From Proteobacteria bacterium ST_bin12 (GTDB lineage Bacteria > Pseudomonadota > Gammaproteobacteria > Burkholderiales > Methylophilaceae), in contig MSXP01000005.1 of assembly GCA_002083635.1 (NCBI GenBank), positions 248,001 to 312,000 of the forward strand: a stretch of 64,000 nucleotides of DNA. Reading direction: 5' to 3'. Position numbers and translations under genes: made by a program. Under the pieces are notes generated by a model. It made no database searches and was not told the DNA's origin. It saw only the letters and a program-made list of their open reading frames with translations. Positions 18,287 through 28,565 of the stretch are shown here, in pieces (the stretch's first letter is position 1; the number at the start of each line of letters is the position of its first letter).

Positions 18287-19315
18287 ATGGATGACAACAA
18301 AAGCAAAGCGCTCGCCGCTGCACTTTCGCAAATTGAAAAGCAATTTGGCAAAGGCTCAATCATGCGTATGGGTGATGCTGATATCGGCGAGGATATTCAA
18401 GCCGTTTCTACAGGCTCACTTGGTTTAGATATCGCATTGGGCATCGGTGGATTACCACGCGGTCGCGTGATTGAAATTTATGGTCCAGAATCATCTGGTA
18501 AAACAACATTAACCCTTTCTGTCATCGCAGAGATGCAAAAAGTGGGCGGTGTGGCTGCTTTTATTGATGCAGAACATGCGCTTGATCCACAATATGCAGC
18601 TAAATTAGGTGTTAATGTACCAGAGCTATTAATTTCTCAGCCCGATACAGGCGAACAAGCGCTTGAAATCGTGGATATGTTAGTGCGCTCAGGCTCTGTG
18701 GATATTGTAGTGGTCGACTCAGTAGCAGCTTTAACACCGCGCGCAGAGATTGAAGGCGAAATGGGCGATTCGCACATGGGGTTACAAGCACGTTTAATGT
18801 CACAAGCTTTGCGTAAACTCACTGGCAATATTAAACGCACCAACACCATGGTGATTTTTATTAATCAAATCCGCATGAAAATCGGCGTGATGTTTGGCAA
18901 TCCAGAAACCACGACTGGTGGTAACGCGCTTAAATTCTATGCTTCTGTACGTTTAGATATTCGCCGCACAGGTGCGATTAAGAAAGGTGACGAAGTCACT
19001 GGCTCTGAAACTCGCGTAAAAGTCATCAAAAACAAAGTGGCGCCTCCCTTTAAACAAGCTGAATTCGATATCATGTACGGCGAAGGCATTTCACGTTTGG
19101 GAGAAGTGATTGAGCTGGGTTCTAACCTGAAATTTGTGGAAAAAGCCGGCGCTTGGTATAGCTACAATGGCGAGAAAATTGGCCAAGGTAAAGAAAACGC
19201 CAAAGAATATCTGCGTGAACACCCACAAATGGCGGCCGAAATCGAAGCTAAAATCCGCGCTAATGCTAAAAAATTAGCTGATGCAATGCCATCTGCGCGC
19301 ACTGAGGATGACTAA
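18287..19315 (+). CDS. recA: Recombinase RecA
   Basis: RecA forms the ATP-dependent filament for strand exchange and drives LexA cleavage. The 342-residue protein has Walker A GPESSGKTT (about 67-75), the DAEHALDP region, VVDSVAALTPRAEIEGEMGD (Walker B about 140-145 and loop L1), and FINQIRMKIGVMFGNPETTTGGNALKFY (loop L2). Ends in the acidic tail typical of RecA. I see no CTGT-N8-ACAG LexA box in the 192 bp upstream; a TTACGT-17-AATAAT promoter-like pair ends near 18245. recX follows after 21 bp. Confidence 0.98.
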   Translation: MDDNKSKALAAALSQIEKQFGKGSIMRMGDADIGEDIQAVSTGSLGLDIALGIGGLPRGRVIEIYGPESSGKTTLTLSVIAEMQKVGGVAAFIDAEHALDPQYAAKLGVNVPELLISQPDTGEQALEIVDMLVRSGSVDIVVVDSVAALTPRAEIEGEMGDSHMGLQARLMSQALRKLTGNIKRTNTMVIFINQIRMKIGVMFGNPETTTGGNALKFYASVRLDIRRTGAIKKGDEVTGSETRVKVIKNKVAPPFKQAEFDIMYGEGISRLGEVIELGSNLKFVEKAGAWYSYNGEKIGQGKENAKEYLREHPQMAAEIEAKIRANAKKLADAMPSARTEDD

Positions 19316-19336
19316 GTTTAGTTATTGAGATTTTAA

Positions 19337-19810
19337 TTGTTTAATAAAAAATCTCAGCCTGAAAAATCGCTACGTCAGCATGCGCTAGAGTATTTGGGCA
19401 AGCGCGAATATTCATACAAGGAGCTAGGGCAAAAGTTAAAGTCCTACCTTGATGTAGATGATGATGTAGACAGTATTACCGCGATTTTGGATGATTTTAA
19501 AACGCGTGGCTGGTTAAGTGATGCGCGCTTTACCGAACAAATGGTGCATGCGCGCAGGGCAAAATTTGGTAGCAGTAAAATCATTCACGAACTTCGCGAA
19601 AAAGGTGTTGAAAGCAGTTTAATTGAGGGTGCGGTTGAGCAACTAAAAGAAACAGAATTGGCAAGCGCCAAAGAGATTTGGCAAAAAAAATATAATCAGG
19701 CACCCGCCAATCGGGATGAATGGGCAAAACAAGCCCGTTTTTTGCAAAGTCGTGGTTTTGGCTTTGACACTATTAAAAAAGTATTAAGTACACAAACAGA
19801 TGACGATTAA
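19337..19810 (+). CDS. recX: Regulatory protein RecX
   Basis: RecX caps RecA filaments and limits RecA activity. The 157-residue protein consists of three-helix repeats typical of the family: ALEYLGKREYSYKELGQKL (about 16-34), ILDDFKTRGWLSDARFTEQMVHARRAKFGSSKIIHELREKGV, and ARFLQSRGFGFDTIKKVL near the end. The start is TTG at 19337; no ATG fits better. It directly follows recA, its usual place, and its end overlaps alaS by 11 bases, so recA-recX-alaS are cotranscribed. Confidence 0.92.
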   Translation: MFNKKSQPEKSLRQHALEYLGKREYSYKELGQKLKSYLDVDDDVDSITAILDDFKTRGWLSDARFTEQMVHARRAKFGSSKIIHELREKGVESSLIEGAVEQLKETELASAKEIWQKKYNQAPANRDEWAKQARFLQSRGFGFDTIKKVLSTQTDDD

Positions 19811-22451
19811 ATTAAGCAATCCTATCCCTGGCAAAGCGCCTAGCTCAAACGAAATCCGCCAAGCATTTTTAGATTTCTTTGCTTCCAAAGGCCACGAAAT
19901 CGTTGCTTCCAGTTCATTGGTGCCGCATGGCGACCCTACCCTGCTATTCACCAATGCTGGTATGAATCAGTTCAAAGACGTTTTTTTAGGCTTTGATAAA
20001 CGCAACTATACGCGCGCTACTTCTAGCCAAAAATGTGTACGTGCTGGCGGCAAACATAATGATTTAGAAAACGTTGGTTACACTGCGCGTCATCATACTT
20101 TCTTTGAAATGTTAGGTAATTTTAGTTTTGGCGATTACTTTAAAGTTGAAGCGATTAGCTATGCTTGGGAATTACTAACTGAAGTTTTTCAATTACCAAA
20201 AGATAAATTAACCGTCACCGTTTATGCGGACGATGATGAGGCTTACGATATTTGGCACAATACCATCGGCGTGCCTAAAGAGCGCATTATCCGTATTGGC
20301 GATAACAAAGGCGCACGTTACGCATCCGACAACTTCTGGATGATGGGCGACACTGGTCCTTGCGGCCCTTGCACAGAGATTTTTTATGACCATGGCGACC
20401 ACCATTTTGGCGGCCCACCAGGCAGCCCAGATGAAGACGGCGACCGTTTTATTGAAATCTGGAATAACGTATTTATGCAATTTAACCGCGATGAAGCGGG
20501 TGTCATGCATAAACTACCCAAACCAAGTGTTGATACAGGCATGGGTTTAGAGCGTATTTCTGCAGTATTGCAGCATGTACACGCTAATTATGAAATTGAT
20601 TTATTTACCACGCTGATCAATGCCGCCGCGCGCGAAACGCATACGGCTGATTTAAGCAGCCCAAGCCTAAAAGTATTAGCTGACCATATCCGCGCTTGCT
20701 CATTCTTGATTGCTGATGGCGTAATTCCAGGCAATGAAGGTCGCGGCTATGTGCTACGCCGCATTATCCGCCGCGCAATTCGCCATGGCTACAAACTTGG
20801 TGCGCGTAAAGCGTTTTTCCATAAAATAGTGGCTGATTTAGTCGCTGAAATGGGCTTTGCCTATCCTGAGTTAAACGCCAATCAAGCACGCATCACCGAT
20901 ATGCTCAAACTGGAAGAAGACCGCTTCTTTGAGACGATTGAAAATGGCATGGCAATTTTGGAAACAGAATTGGCTGCAACTCAAAGCGTTTTCAATGGCG
21001 AAACGGCATTTAAGCTGCATGATACCTACGGTTTCCCGCTTGATTTAACGGCTGACATTTGCCGTGAACGCAACGTAACAGTGGATACAGCCGCATTTGA
21101 TACCGCCATGGCGCGCCAAAAAGAGCAAGCGCGCTCTGCGGGTAAGTTCAAAATGGCGACTAATCTGGACTATTCAGGCAATAGCACCGATTTCAAAGGC
21201 TACGATTCATTAGATACAAGCGCCACTGTTTTGGCGCTTTATAAAGACAGCATTTCAGTGGCGTCTTTAAACGAAGGTGAGCAAGGCATTGTAGTGTTAG
21301 ATAGCACACCGTTTTACGCGGAATCTGGCGGGCAAATTGGTGACAACGGTATATTGAAATCGGAAAATGGTATTTTTGCAGTAGAAGACACGCAAAAAAT
21401 TCAAGCCGATGTATTTGGGCACCATGGCGTATTAAAAACAGGCTCGCTTAAAGTTGGCGATACAGTAAAAGCCAATGTGGATATTACCTCACGCAATGAC
21501 ACCATGCGCAACCACTCGGCCACGCACTTGATGCACAAAGCTTTGCGCGAAGTATTAGGCGAGCATGTGCAACAAAAAGGCAGCTTGGTAGATAGCGATA
21601 AAACGCGTTTTGACTTTGTGCACAACGCACCGATGACCGATTCTGAAATCGCCAAAGTAGAAGCGATTGTCAATGCTGAAATTTTAAACAATGCCGCTAC
21701 CCAAGCGCGATTAATGGATATTGAATCGGCGCAAAAAACCGGTGCCATGATGCTGTTTGGCGAAAAATATGGCGATGAAGTGCGCGTACTGGATATCGGC
21801 TCAAGCCGCGAGTTATGTGGCGGCACGCATGTAAGCCGTACAGGTGATATTGGATTATTTAAAATCATCGGTGAAAGCGGCGTTGCTGCTGGCGTACGCC
21901 GTGTTGAAGCGACTACTGGTAATGGCGCGCTGAAATTAATCAATTCTCAACAGGCATTAATCACGCAACTGGCCAGCGATTTAAAGGCGCCTGCAGCTGA
22001 ACTGGTGAATAAAGTAGCGCAATTGTCTGACCACGCCAAAGTGTTAGAAAAAGAATTAGCGCGTTTGAAATCAAAATTAGCCTCAAGCCAAGGTGATGAT
22101 TTGGTGAGCCAAGCGATTGATATGGTAGGAGTTAAGGTGTTAGCCGCCACATTAGAAGGCGCCGATGCAAACGCTTTGCGCGAAACTATGGATAAGCTAA
22201 AAGACAAACTTAAATCGGCTGTGATTGTTTTAGCCAGTGTAAATGAAGGTAAAGTAAGCGTAGCAGCAGGCATTACACCCGATTTAATCAGTAAAATGAA
22301 AGCAGGCGATTTGGTGAACTTTGTGGCTAGCCAAGTGGGTGGCAAAGGCGGCGGCAAGCCAGATATGGCAATGGCAGGCGGTACGGATGCCAGCCAATTA
22401 CCAAAAGCACTCACCAGTGTAAAAGACTGGGTAAGCAGCAAATTATTATAA
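19800..22451 (+). CDS. alaS: Alanyl-tRNA synthetase
   Basis: Charges tRNA-Ala. The 883-residue protein has full length with class II aminoacylation core (EIRQAFLDFFASKGHEIVASSSLVPHGDPTLLFTNAGMNQFKDVFLG at the N-terminus, with the rest abbreviated), the editing domain with the zinc motifs HSATH (HNHSATHLMHKAL) and CGGTH (LCGGTHVSRTGDIGLF), and the C-terminal C-Ala domain ending GGKGGGKPDMAMAGG. All four zinc ligands are present. It overlaps recX and is followed by lysC after 28 bp. Confidence 0.98.
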   Translation: MTIKLSNPIPGKAPSSNEIRQAFLDFFASKGHEIVASSSLVPHGDPTLLFTNAGMNQFKDVFLGFDKRNYTRATSSQKCVRAGGKHNDLENVGYTARHHTFFEMLGNFSFGDYFKVEAISYAWELLTEVFQLPKDKLTVTVYADDDEAYDIWHNTIGVPKERIIRIGDNKGARYASDNFWMMGDTGPCGPCTEIFYDHGDHHFGGPPGSPDEDGDRFIEIWNNVFMQFNRDEAGVMHKLPKPSVDTGMGLERISAVLQHVHANYEIDLFTTLINAAARETHTADLSSPSLKVLADHIRACSFLIADGVIPGNEGRGYVLRRIIRRAIRHGYKLGARKAFFHKIVADLVAEMGFAYPELNANQARITDMLKLEEDRFFETIENGMAILETELAATQSVFNGETAFKLHDTYGFPLDLTADICRERNVTVDTAAFDTAMARQKEQARSAGKFKMATNLDYSGNSTDFKGYDSLDTSATVLALYKDSISVASLNEGEQGIVVLDSTPFYAESGGQIGDNGILKSENGIFAVEDTQKIQADVFGHHGVLKTGSLKVGDTVKANVDITSRNDTMRNHSATHLMHKALREVLGEHVQQKGSLVDSDKTRFDFVHNAPMTDSEIAKVEAIVNAEILNNAATQARLMDIESAQKTGAMMLFGEKYGDEVRVLDIGSSRELCGGTHVSRTGDIGLFKIIGESGVAAGVRRVEATTGNGALKLINSQQALITQLASDLKAPAAELVNKVAQLSDHAKVLEKELARLKSKLASSQGDDLVSQAIDMVGVKVLAATLEGADANALRETMDKLKDKLKSAVIVLASVNEGKVSVAAGITPDLISKMKAGDLVNFVASQVGGKGGGKPDMAMAGGTDASQLPKALTSVKDWVSSKLL

Positions 22452-22479
22452 AAACTTAACGATATTTTAGAGCTAAAAA

Positions 22480-23730
22480 ATGGCATTAATTGTACAAAAA
22501 TACGGTGGTACTTCTGTTGCGAACCCTGAGCGTATTCGCAATGTGGCTAGGCGCGTTGCGCGCTACAAGGCAATGGGGCATCAGATTGTCGTTGTGGTTT
22601 CGGCGATGTCTGGCGAAACCAACAAACTAATTGCGCTAGCAAAAGAAGTGATGGCAGAGCCAGACCCGCGCGAATTAGACGTGATGATTTCGACTGGCGA
22701 GCAAGTGACTATTGGCATGACGGCACTCGCCTTAATGGAGCTAGGCATAAAAGCTAAAAGTTATACCGGCACACAAGTTAAAATTTTAACCGACGATTCA
22801 CACACTAAAGCGCGCATCTTGGATATAGATGATCATAATATTAAGCAAGACTTAAATGATGGTTATGTTTGTGTAGTGGCTGGTTTTCAAGGCGTAGACG
22901 AGCATGGCAACATTACCACGCTTGGCCGTGGCGGATCGGACACCACTGGCGTGGCACTTGCTGCGGCCTTAAAAGCCGATGAATGCCAAATCTATACAGA
23001 CGTGGATGGCGTGTACACAACAGACCCGCGCGTGGTGCCTGAAGCGCGTCGTTTAGATAAAATTACCTTTGAAGAAATGCTAGAACTGGCTTCACAAGGC
23101 AGCAAAGTATTGCAAATTCGCTCTGTGGAATTTGCAGGTAAATATAAAGTGAAGTTACGTGTGCTTTCAAGCTTTGAAGATGAAGGCGACGGTACATTAA
23201 TTACGTTTGAAGAAGACGATTCTTCAATTAAAAACAAGGATAGCGAAATGGAAGACCCAATCATCTCTGGCATTGCGTTTAATCGCGACGAAGCCAAAAT
23301 TATCGTATTAGGCGTGCCAGATAAGCCTGGTATTGCATACCAAATTTTAGGCCCAATTGCTGACGCCAATATTGATGTGGATATGATTATCCAAAATACT
23401 GGCGCAGACGGCACAACCGACTTTACCTTTACTGTGCACAAAAACGAGATGAACAAAGCCTTGGCAGTGTTACGTGATAAAGTACAAGGCCATATTAAAG
23501 CCCGTGAAATCAGCGGCGACGATAAAATCGCTAAAGTTTCTGTAGTGGGTATTGGCATGCGCTCACACGTCGGCATCGCCAGCCAAATGTTCCGCACGCT
23601 GGCCGAAGAGGGCATCAACATTCAAATGATTTCAACATCCGAAATCAAAATTGCAGTAGTCATTGATGAAAAATATATGGAACTTGCGGTTAGAGTTCTG
23701 CATAAAGCGTTTGAATTAGAAGAAGCTTAA
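22480..23730 (+). CDS. lysC: Aspartate kinase (alpha subunit; internal start for a beta subunit likely)
   Basis: First enzyme of the lysine/threonine/methionine pathway. The 416-residue protein has the KYGGTSV motif (7-13), the MISTGEQVT region, GRGGSDTTGVALAAAL, and two C-terminal ACT domains (about 260-410) that sense end products. An in-frame ATG at 23248 (codon 257) follows a good ribosome site AAGGA at 23236-23240 with seven bases between, and falls exactly before the ACT part; this is where other two-subunit LysC enzymes start the separately translated beta subunit. So the gene probably yields both alpha and beta chains. alaS is immediately upstream. Confidence 0.97.
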   Translation: MALIVQKYGGTSVANPERIRNVARRVARYKAMGHQIVVVVSAMSGETNKLIALAKEVMAEPDPRELDVMISTGEQVTIGMTALALMELGIKAKSYTGTQVKILTDDSHTKARILDIDDHNIKQDLNDGYVCVVAGFQGVDEHGNITTLGRGGSDTTGVALAAALKADECQIYTDVDGVYTTDPRVVPEARRLDKITFEEMLELASQGSKVLQIRSVEFAGKYKVKLRVLSSFEDEGDGTLITFEEDDSSIKNKDSEMEDPIISGIAFNRDEAKIIVLGVPDKPGIAYQILGPIADANIDVDMIIQNTGADGTTDFTFTVHKNEMNKALAVLRDKVQGHIKAREISGDDKIAKVSVVGIGMRSHVGIASQMFRTLAEEGINIQMISTSEIKIAVVIDEKYMELAVRVLHKAFELEEA

Positions 23731-23862
23731 TAATATAAATCTGTTACTAGGCTTAGTACTAATCTTGGCATAAGCCGAGTTTTGATTGATTTTTAAGGCA
23801 AATTACAGTAACATCGCGCCCTTAATTCAGTAACATGAATTAAAGCGTAACAGTCACAAAAC

Positions 23863-23956
23863 GGAGAGCTGGCCGAGTGGTCGAAGGCACTTCCCTGCTA
23901 AGGAAGCATACGGGCTTAAATCTGTATCGAGGGTTCGAATCCCTCGCTCTCCGCCA
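23863..23956 (+). tRNA. tRNA-Ser(GCT)
   Basis: Acceptor stem GGAGAGC (23863-23869) pairs with GCTCTCC (23946-23952), followed by discriminator G and an encoded CCA. The anticodon arm reads CCCTGCTAAGG, giving anticodon GCT; a long variable arm and the GGTTCGAATCC T-arm are present, as expected for serine. The 3' end is the insertion site of the mobile element: its last 17 bases reappear at 35384-35400. Confidence 0.95.
23940..23956 (+). repeat. attL core, direct repeat with attR
   Basis: TCCCTCGCTCTCCGCCA forms the 3' end of tRNA-Ser and recurs exactly at 35384-35400. Matching stops on both sides at exactly these bases, so the core is 17 bp. Confidence 0.92.
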
Positions 23957-24032
23957 AATGACTTAAGTTGTTGAATTATAACAACATCTAATATCTTGTA
24001 GTATCTAGACTGGTAGCAAAAAAGGTAGCAAT

Positions 24033-25304
24033 ATGCTTACTTTACCAGTCTATCTTCGTGGTAATACCTACTATTTCCACACTAGAATTTTTGGCAAACA
24101 AGTCAAAAAATCACTTCACACAAATGATAAACAAACGGCTATTATTAAGGCTTTAGCACTCGTGCGAGCATGTCAAATGGCTATTGATTCATCTGGTTTT
24201 AATAAGTATAAAATCAATCTCAATGAAGGTATTCTGGAATCCGATGGACCAGAAGACCATGCCAATATGATGGTAGCTTTGCAAACATTACTGACTAAAG
24301 TTCAGAATGAAGGTATTGCACACAAAGAGAAATCTAAACCTACTCCCGAACCTGCACCAGTAGTAGAGCAACAAGGTTTAAAAATTCTTCAAGTATTAGA
24401 CCAAATGTTTCTGTTAAATGATAAACAGAAGCCTGCAACCGTATTAGCTTATAAAACTGCGATTACTGAATTTTCTAAATTTCTAGGTAATCCCAACATC
24501 AATAGTGTGCTTGAAAGTGATATTGCACGGTTTCAGGTGCATTTAAGAACCAATGGCAATAGCACTAGAACAGTTGATAACAAAGTATCTGTTGTAAGAG
24601 CTTTATTCAACTTTGCCATTAGATTACATTATTGTTTCATTCCCAATCCTGCTGCGAATAAAAATATCGTGAATAAAAAAGAACATGAGAAAAATGGCTA
24701 TGCTATTTTTGAATTGCCAGAGATGAAGCTTATCTTTAATAGTGATTTTATGAAAACAGCAATGGTGAAGGATCCCGATTATTACTGGTGTCTAGTGCTT
24801 GCAGTAATTACTGGTTGCAGAATTTCAGAAATCACCAGTTTGACCAAAGACCAATTTCAATATGACCATTTAGATAATATGTTTCTAAAAATTAGAGATA
24901 GTAAAACAGTGGCTGGTAAAAGAGAAATACCAATTCCTAGAGAAATTTTTGAAAATAGATTTGGTGCAAATTGCACAATCAAAGGTAAGCTTTTTAAATA
25001 CGAAGATAGGTTGGGCAAGGGTTCTGGCAATGCTGTTAGTCAAAAATTTAAACGGCATATGAAAGTAGTTGGAGTTGATAGACCAAAATTAGTATTCCAC
25101 TCAATCAGAAAATTTGTGAATGATACTTTTTTCAACTTAGATGTTCCATTAGAGCCAAGATGTTATTTTATGGGTCATGAAATTGACAATGTGAATGTTG
25201 AGAAATATAGAAATACTGTCACTGTTGCTACTCTTAAAGAAAAAGTTTCAGTAGCTCAAATCACTATTGCTAGAGAGTTGAGTATTCCACTTTTTTCTAG
25301 TTAG
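24033..25304 (+). CDS. Site-specific tyrosine integrase
   Basis: A 423-residue phage-type integrase starting 77 bp after tRNA-Ser, reading away from it. An N-terminal SAM-like core-binding domain is at about 116-210; the catalytic domain has R263 (ITGCRISEI), K291 (RDSKTVAGK), H356-x-x-R359 (FHSIRKF), H382 (MGHEID) and the nucleophile Y392 (EKYRNT). All catalytic residues are present, so it is probably active. It would recombine the 17-bp attL/attR cores. No separate excisionase gene is evident next to it. Confidence 0.93.
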   Translation: MLTLPVYLRGNTYYFHTRIFGKQVKKSLHTNDKQTAIIKALALVRACQMAIDSSGFNKYKINLNEGILESDGPEDHANMMVALQTLLTKVQNEGIAHKEKSKPTPEPAPVVEQQGLKILQVLDQMFLLNDKQKPATVLAYKTAITEFSKFLGNPNINSVLESDIARFQVHLRTNGNSTRTVDNKVSVVRALFNFAIRLHYCFIPNPAANKNIVNKKEHEKNGYAIFELPEMKLIFNSDFMKTAMVKDPDYYWCLVLAVITGCRISEITSLTKDQFQYDHLDNMFLKIRDSKTVAGKREIPIPREIFENRFGANCTIKGKLFKYEDRLGKGSGNAVSQKFKRHMKVVGVDRPKLVFHSIRKFVNDTFFNLDVPLEPRCYFMGHEIDNVNVEKYRNTVTVATLKEKVSVAQITIARELSIPLFSS

Positions 25305-25351
25305 TTGACATTTCTGCTTGCTCTCTTACTTTAAATAGTAGGAGAACATAG

Positions 25352-25702
25352 ATGACTAGACTATTAAATAAAATCAGAAAATTATTCAATTATATTTTTG
25401 GAGTAAGCATGCCAGTTTTACCAAGAAATAAAGATGGCTCTTTGGATCAGTCATCAATTTTCAAAGCAAGTATCATCTACGATAACAACGGAAAACCAAT
25501 TTTAATTAGAATTGAAACTTCATCTGGTGTAATCTCAATTCCTTACGACTTAAAAATTCACAACGAATTAAAATTAATTTTAGATTACATAGAAGACTCT
25601 TATCTTGAAGAATTAATTGATTTTTATAATAACCATAAAGAAACAATTGATACTCTTGAAAGAAAATTTAACCCAAATAAAAATATCAAAAACAAACCAT
25701 AA
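25352..25702 (+). CDS. Hypothetical protein of the mobile element
   Basis: A 116-residue protein of unknown function, preceded by AGGAG at 25340-25344. It starts with a short basic-hydrophobic segment (LLNKIRKLFNYIFGVSM), then a beta-rich middle (SIIYDNNGKPILIRIETSSGVISIPYDL) and a helical C-terminus with acidic residues (LDYIEDSYLEELIDFYNNHKE). It follows the integrase by 47 bp, so the two may be cotranscribed; it is convergent with the relaxase gene, whose stop codon is the next three bases. I do not recognise the family; a role as excision factor is possible but not supported by any motif. Confidence 0.6.
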   Translation: MTRLLNKIRKLFNYIFGVSMPVLPRNKDGSLDQSSIFKASIIYDNNGKPILIRIETSSGVISIPYDLKIHNELKLILDYIEDSYLEELIDFYNNHKETIDTLERKFNPNKNIKNKP

Positions 25703-28546
25703 TCATTTAACTAATTTGATGACATGCTTTTTGACTTTGGTTAATACTTTTGTATTTTCTGCATGAATGATGGCTGGTTCAATAATAGGTATCTCTTCAA
25801 CTTTAGTTTCAGCAACCAGTGATTCTGCATTTTTTCTATTTAATGCATATTTATCTAAAAGCACTTGAGCCTCTTCAGCAGTAAATTTATGTTTGGTTTC
25901 TTGAGTAATTGATTTTTTAGGTTGTTCAATTTCAATAGCTGGTTCTAATTCAAGTTCCAATGTATCTGCTTGAGAGTAAGCAACAATACATACTTCATTC
26001 TCTAGTGCATTAAATTTGGTTTGTGATATTTTGGCATTATCAATAAATTTATCTTCTGCACCATTTACCATATACAAATTGACTGAATCTTTGTGTCTTG
26101 AAAATTCAACATAAGCTTGATTTGCAGTAGTTGAACCAGTGCTAAACACATAAGTATTTGATACAGTTTGCCCCTGACTTTTGTATGCAGTTTGACAATA
26201 AGCATGATTAAAGTTGTTATGCTTGTTGGTATCTAAATTCACAATCGTTTCAACATTATCTCTAACCACTAACAATGTCATGACTTTAGTATCTGGGTTG
26301 ATACTCTTGATTGTGGCTACTGTGCCATTTTCTAAAATGGTATTTTTATCAATCTTGGTTTTTGATTTGATTACAATTCTGTCATTCTCAACAAAATAAC
26401 GACCTTCGGTAATTTCTTTTTTATTACCTTTTTTAACATCAATCAACACCTGTTTATCAAAATCTAATTTATTTTCATTCAATAATCTGGTTCTGATTTT
26501 GTCATTTAATTTATTCACATTACTGTTATCTTGAGTGATTACAGTCTTCTGAGTTAAATCTTTTGTGTCATTGAAGTAGTCACCTACCAACCTATTCATT
26601 ATCTTGTCTTGAGTGGATTCTGTATGAAATAGGTTATTACTTTTTAGCAACTCCATTGCTTCATCAACTTTCTTATCTCTAAAGCACTCTGCTATTGATT
26701 TGGCGACTTCATTCTTTTGTCTCATGTTCTCATCTAAACGAGATTGATTGTCTGCACCAATATTGTTGTTGATATTTTGTAATGCACTACCATAATCAAC
26801 TGAGCTCAATTGTTTAGTATCGCCAACCATAATAATATTGCCAGCATGTTTGGTGGTTATTTCTAGCAGTTTATTCATATGCACAGCACTTACCATTGAA
26901 GCTTCATCAACAATCAGTGTGGGTGGTTTATCAAATATTATTTTGCCAGTTTCATAAAGGTGTATAAATTCAGCAATATTTTTTGTATTTTTAATATCAG
27001 CTTCTTTTAATGCTGTTGCAGTAATGCCTGCTGTAGCCAATCCATACACTGAGTTAGTATCTTTGTGTAGCTCATTAGCAAACTTGATTACAGTGGATGT
27101 TTTACCAGTTCCAGCATCACCTGTGATAGACACTATAGCTTTACCCTTACTAAGTAACCCTATGGCTTCTTTTTGGCCTGCATTCAATGAAAGATTGAAT
27201 TTACCTAATTCTGCATTGATTGATTTGTAAGTTTCTGAAAACTTTCCTACAGGTAGTTTTCTTTCTACAGTTGCCAACTCTTTAGCCAACTTCACAACAT
27301 TGTGTTCATTTTTGATGACATTGATTGTTGTAAATTTATTATCTTCATACTCAATGACATTAAGTTTTGATTGATATTTTTTAAAACAGTAATCAGTTAG
27401 TTTCTGTATGCCTTCCAGTTTATCAACTCTTACATCATGCTTAAAATGATTGAGAATAAGTGTATTAAATTGAGTTCTAGTAAAGCTTCCTGATTTAGAT
27501 ACCAGCTCATCTTCAAACATTTTAATAAACTCTTTATTTATAATTTTTTCATGTAATTCTTTTGTATCAAGATATTTGGGTCTAGGCACTTTGTTATTGA
27601 TTTTGAATTTTTCATAATCAAAATTATTGGCTGTGAGCTTATCTTCAAACACTTGCATAATCTGATTGTATGAAAGCTCCTGTTTATCTTTAGCAGTTAC
27701 TTTTCTAATCTGTTCATGTTGATATGCAGTATCTCTTTCAGCAGTTGATGAGAATTTTAATTTATTATTTTTTGCCCATTCAGCAATTTCTTGGCTTCTT
27801 TCACTTAAATTGACACATACATCATGTGGCACACCTTCAACCTTGAATGAATGAGTGTTGATTTCATCTGGAATTATATTTATGCCAAGATCCTTCAACT
27901 TACAGATAATTAGAAAATTAACTTGTTCTGATAACTCTTTCTGGTGTGCTAACAGTTTTTTGTAATCAACTGCCATTGTTTTAGACTTACCATTTGCATA
28001 GTGAAACATAGCCTGGTTATATACTTGTATGTGTAAATGTATGTGTGGATCTAGATTTCTATTTTCATAGTGGGTAAATTTTGAGGCAACCATTTCGGTT
28101 TTATCATGAATAAGATTGTTTCTGTATTCACTTCTTTGATTGGAAGGCATGAGTAGATTTTGAACATTAGTCATTACTTCGTCTGAAGAATCGTGAATAA
28201 TATTCATTAATTTTTCTCTAACTTCTTCTGGTGCTGTTGCATATAAAACTGATAATGATTTTGGTAGTGTTAAACACATTTCCTGACCAGCTTGGTGGTC
28301 TTCACTTCCTGCACTTCTAATAGCTTTTTGACCATTAGGTTTAAATCCATTGTAAATTTTATTAAAATCTTTTTTATCAAAATCTTTGTTGTTTAGTGCA
28401 TATAGTGCTGCAAGCTTTCCAATGAACTCTGGCTTTCTTTCATTATTTTTTAATAAATAATCGGCAAAAGTTAATTTGTCACCTTCAAGATTTTCTTGGC
28501 TCTTAATGTAATACTCTTCATCTCCAATTTTGTGACATACAAACAT
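25703..28546 (-). CDS. MobF-family relaxase with C-terminal RecD-like helicase (TrwC/TraI type)
   Basis: Nicks oriT, becomes covalently linked to the DNA and unwinds it during conjugative transfer. The 947-residue protein has two parts. Relaxase domain (about 1-290): N-terminal HKIGDEEYY with the catalytic tyrosine pair Y12/Y13, and the three-histidine metal motif DPHIHLHIQ (H168, H170, H172). Helicase domain (about 440-860): Walker A GDAGTGKT (476-483), Walker B LIVDEAS (544-550), VGDTKQLSS, LDENMRQ, TAYKSQGQT and VEFSRHK motifs of superfamily 1. A stop codon lies two codons upstream of the ATG, fixing the N-terminus. The accessory gene at 28566 is upstream in the same direction; the two form a mobilization operon. 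Confidence 0.9.
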   Translation of the reverse strand: MFVCHKIGDEEYYIKSQENLEGDKLTFADYLLKNNERKPEFIGKLAALYALNNKDFDKKDFNKIYNGFKPNGQKAIRSAGSEDHQAGQEMCLTLPKSLSVLYATAPEEVREKLMNIIHDSSDEVMTNVQNLLMPSNQRSEYRNNLIHDKTEMVASKFTHYENRNLDPHIHLHIQVYNQAMFHYANGKSKTMAVDYKKLLAHQKELSEQVNFLIICKLKDLGINIIPDEINTHSFKVEGVPHDVCVNLSERSQEIAEWAKNNKLKFSSTAERDTAYQHEQIRKVTAKDKQELSYNQIMQVFEDKLTANNFDYEKFKINNKVPRPKYLDTKELHEKIINKEFIKMFEDELVSKSGSFTRTQFNTLILNHFKHDVRVDKLEGIQKLTDYCFKKYQSKLNVIEYEDNKFTTINVIKNEHNVVKLAKELATVERKLPVGKFSETYKSINAELGKFNLSLNAGQKEAIGLLSKGKAIVSITGDAGTGKTSTVIKFANELHKDTNSVYGLATAGITATALKEADIKNTKNIAEFIHLYETGKIIFDKPPTLIVDEASMVSAVHMNKLLEITTKHAGNIIMVGDTKQLSSVDYGSALQNINNNIGADNQSRLDENMRQKNEVAKSIAECFRDKKVDEAMELLKSNNLFHTESTQDKIMNRLVGDYFNDTKDLTQKTVITQDNSNVNKLNDKIRTRLLNENKLDFDKQVLIDVKKGNKKEITEGRYFVENDRIVIKSKTKIDKNTILENGTVATIKSINPDTKVMTLLVVRDNVETIVNLDTNKHNNFNHAYCQTAYKSQGQTVSNTYVFSTGSTTANQAYVEFSRHKDSVNLYMVNGAEDKFIDNAKISQTKFNALENEVCIVAYSQADTLELELEPAIEIEQPKKSITQETKHKFTAEEAQVLLDKYALNRKNAESLVAETKVEEIPIIEPAIIHAENTKVLTKVKKHVIKLVK

Positions 28547-28565
28547 AATCTATTTTTAATAATTT

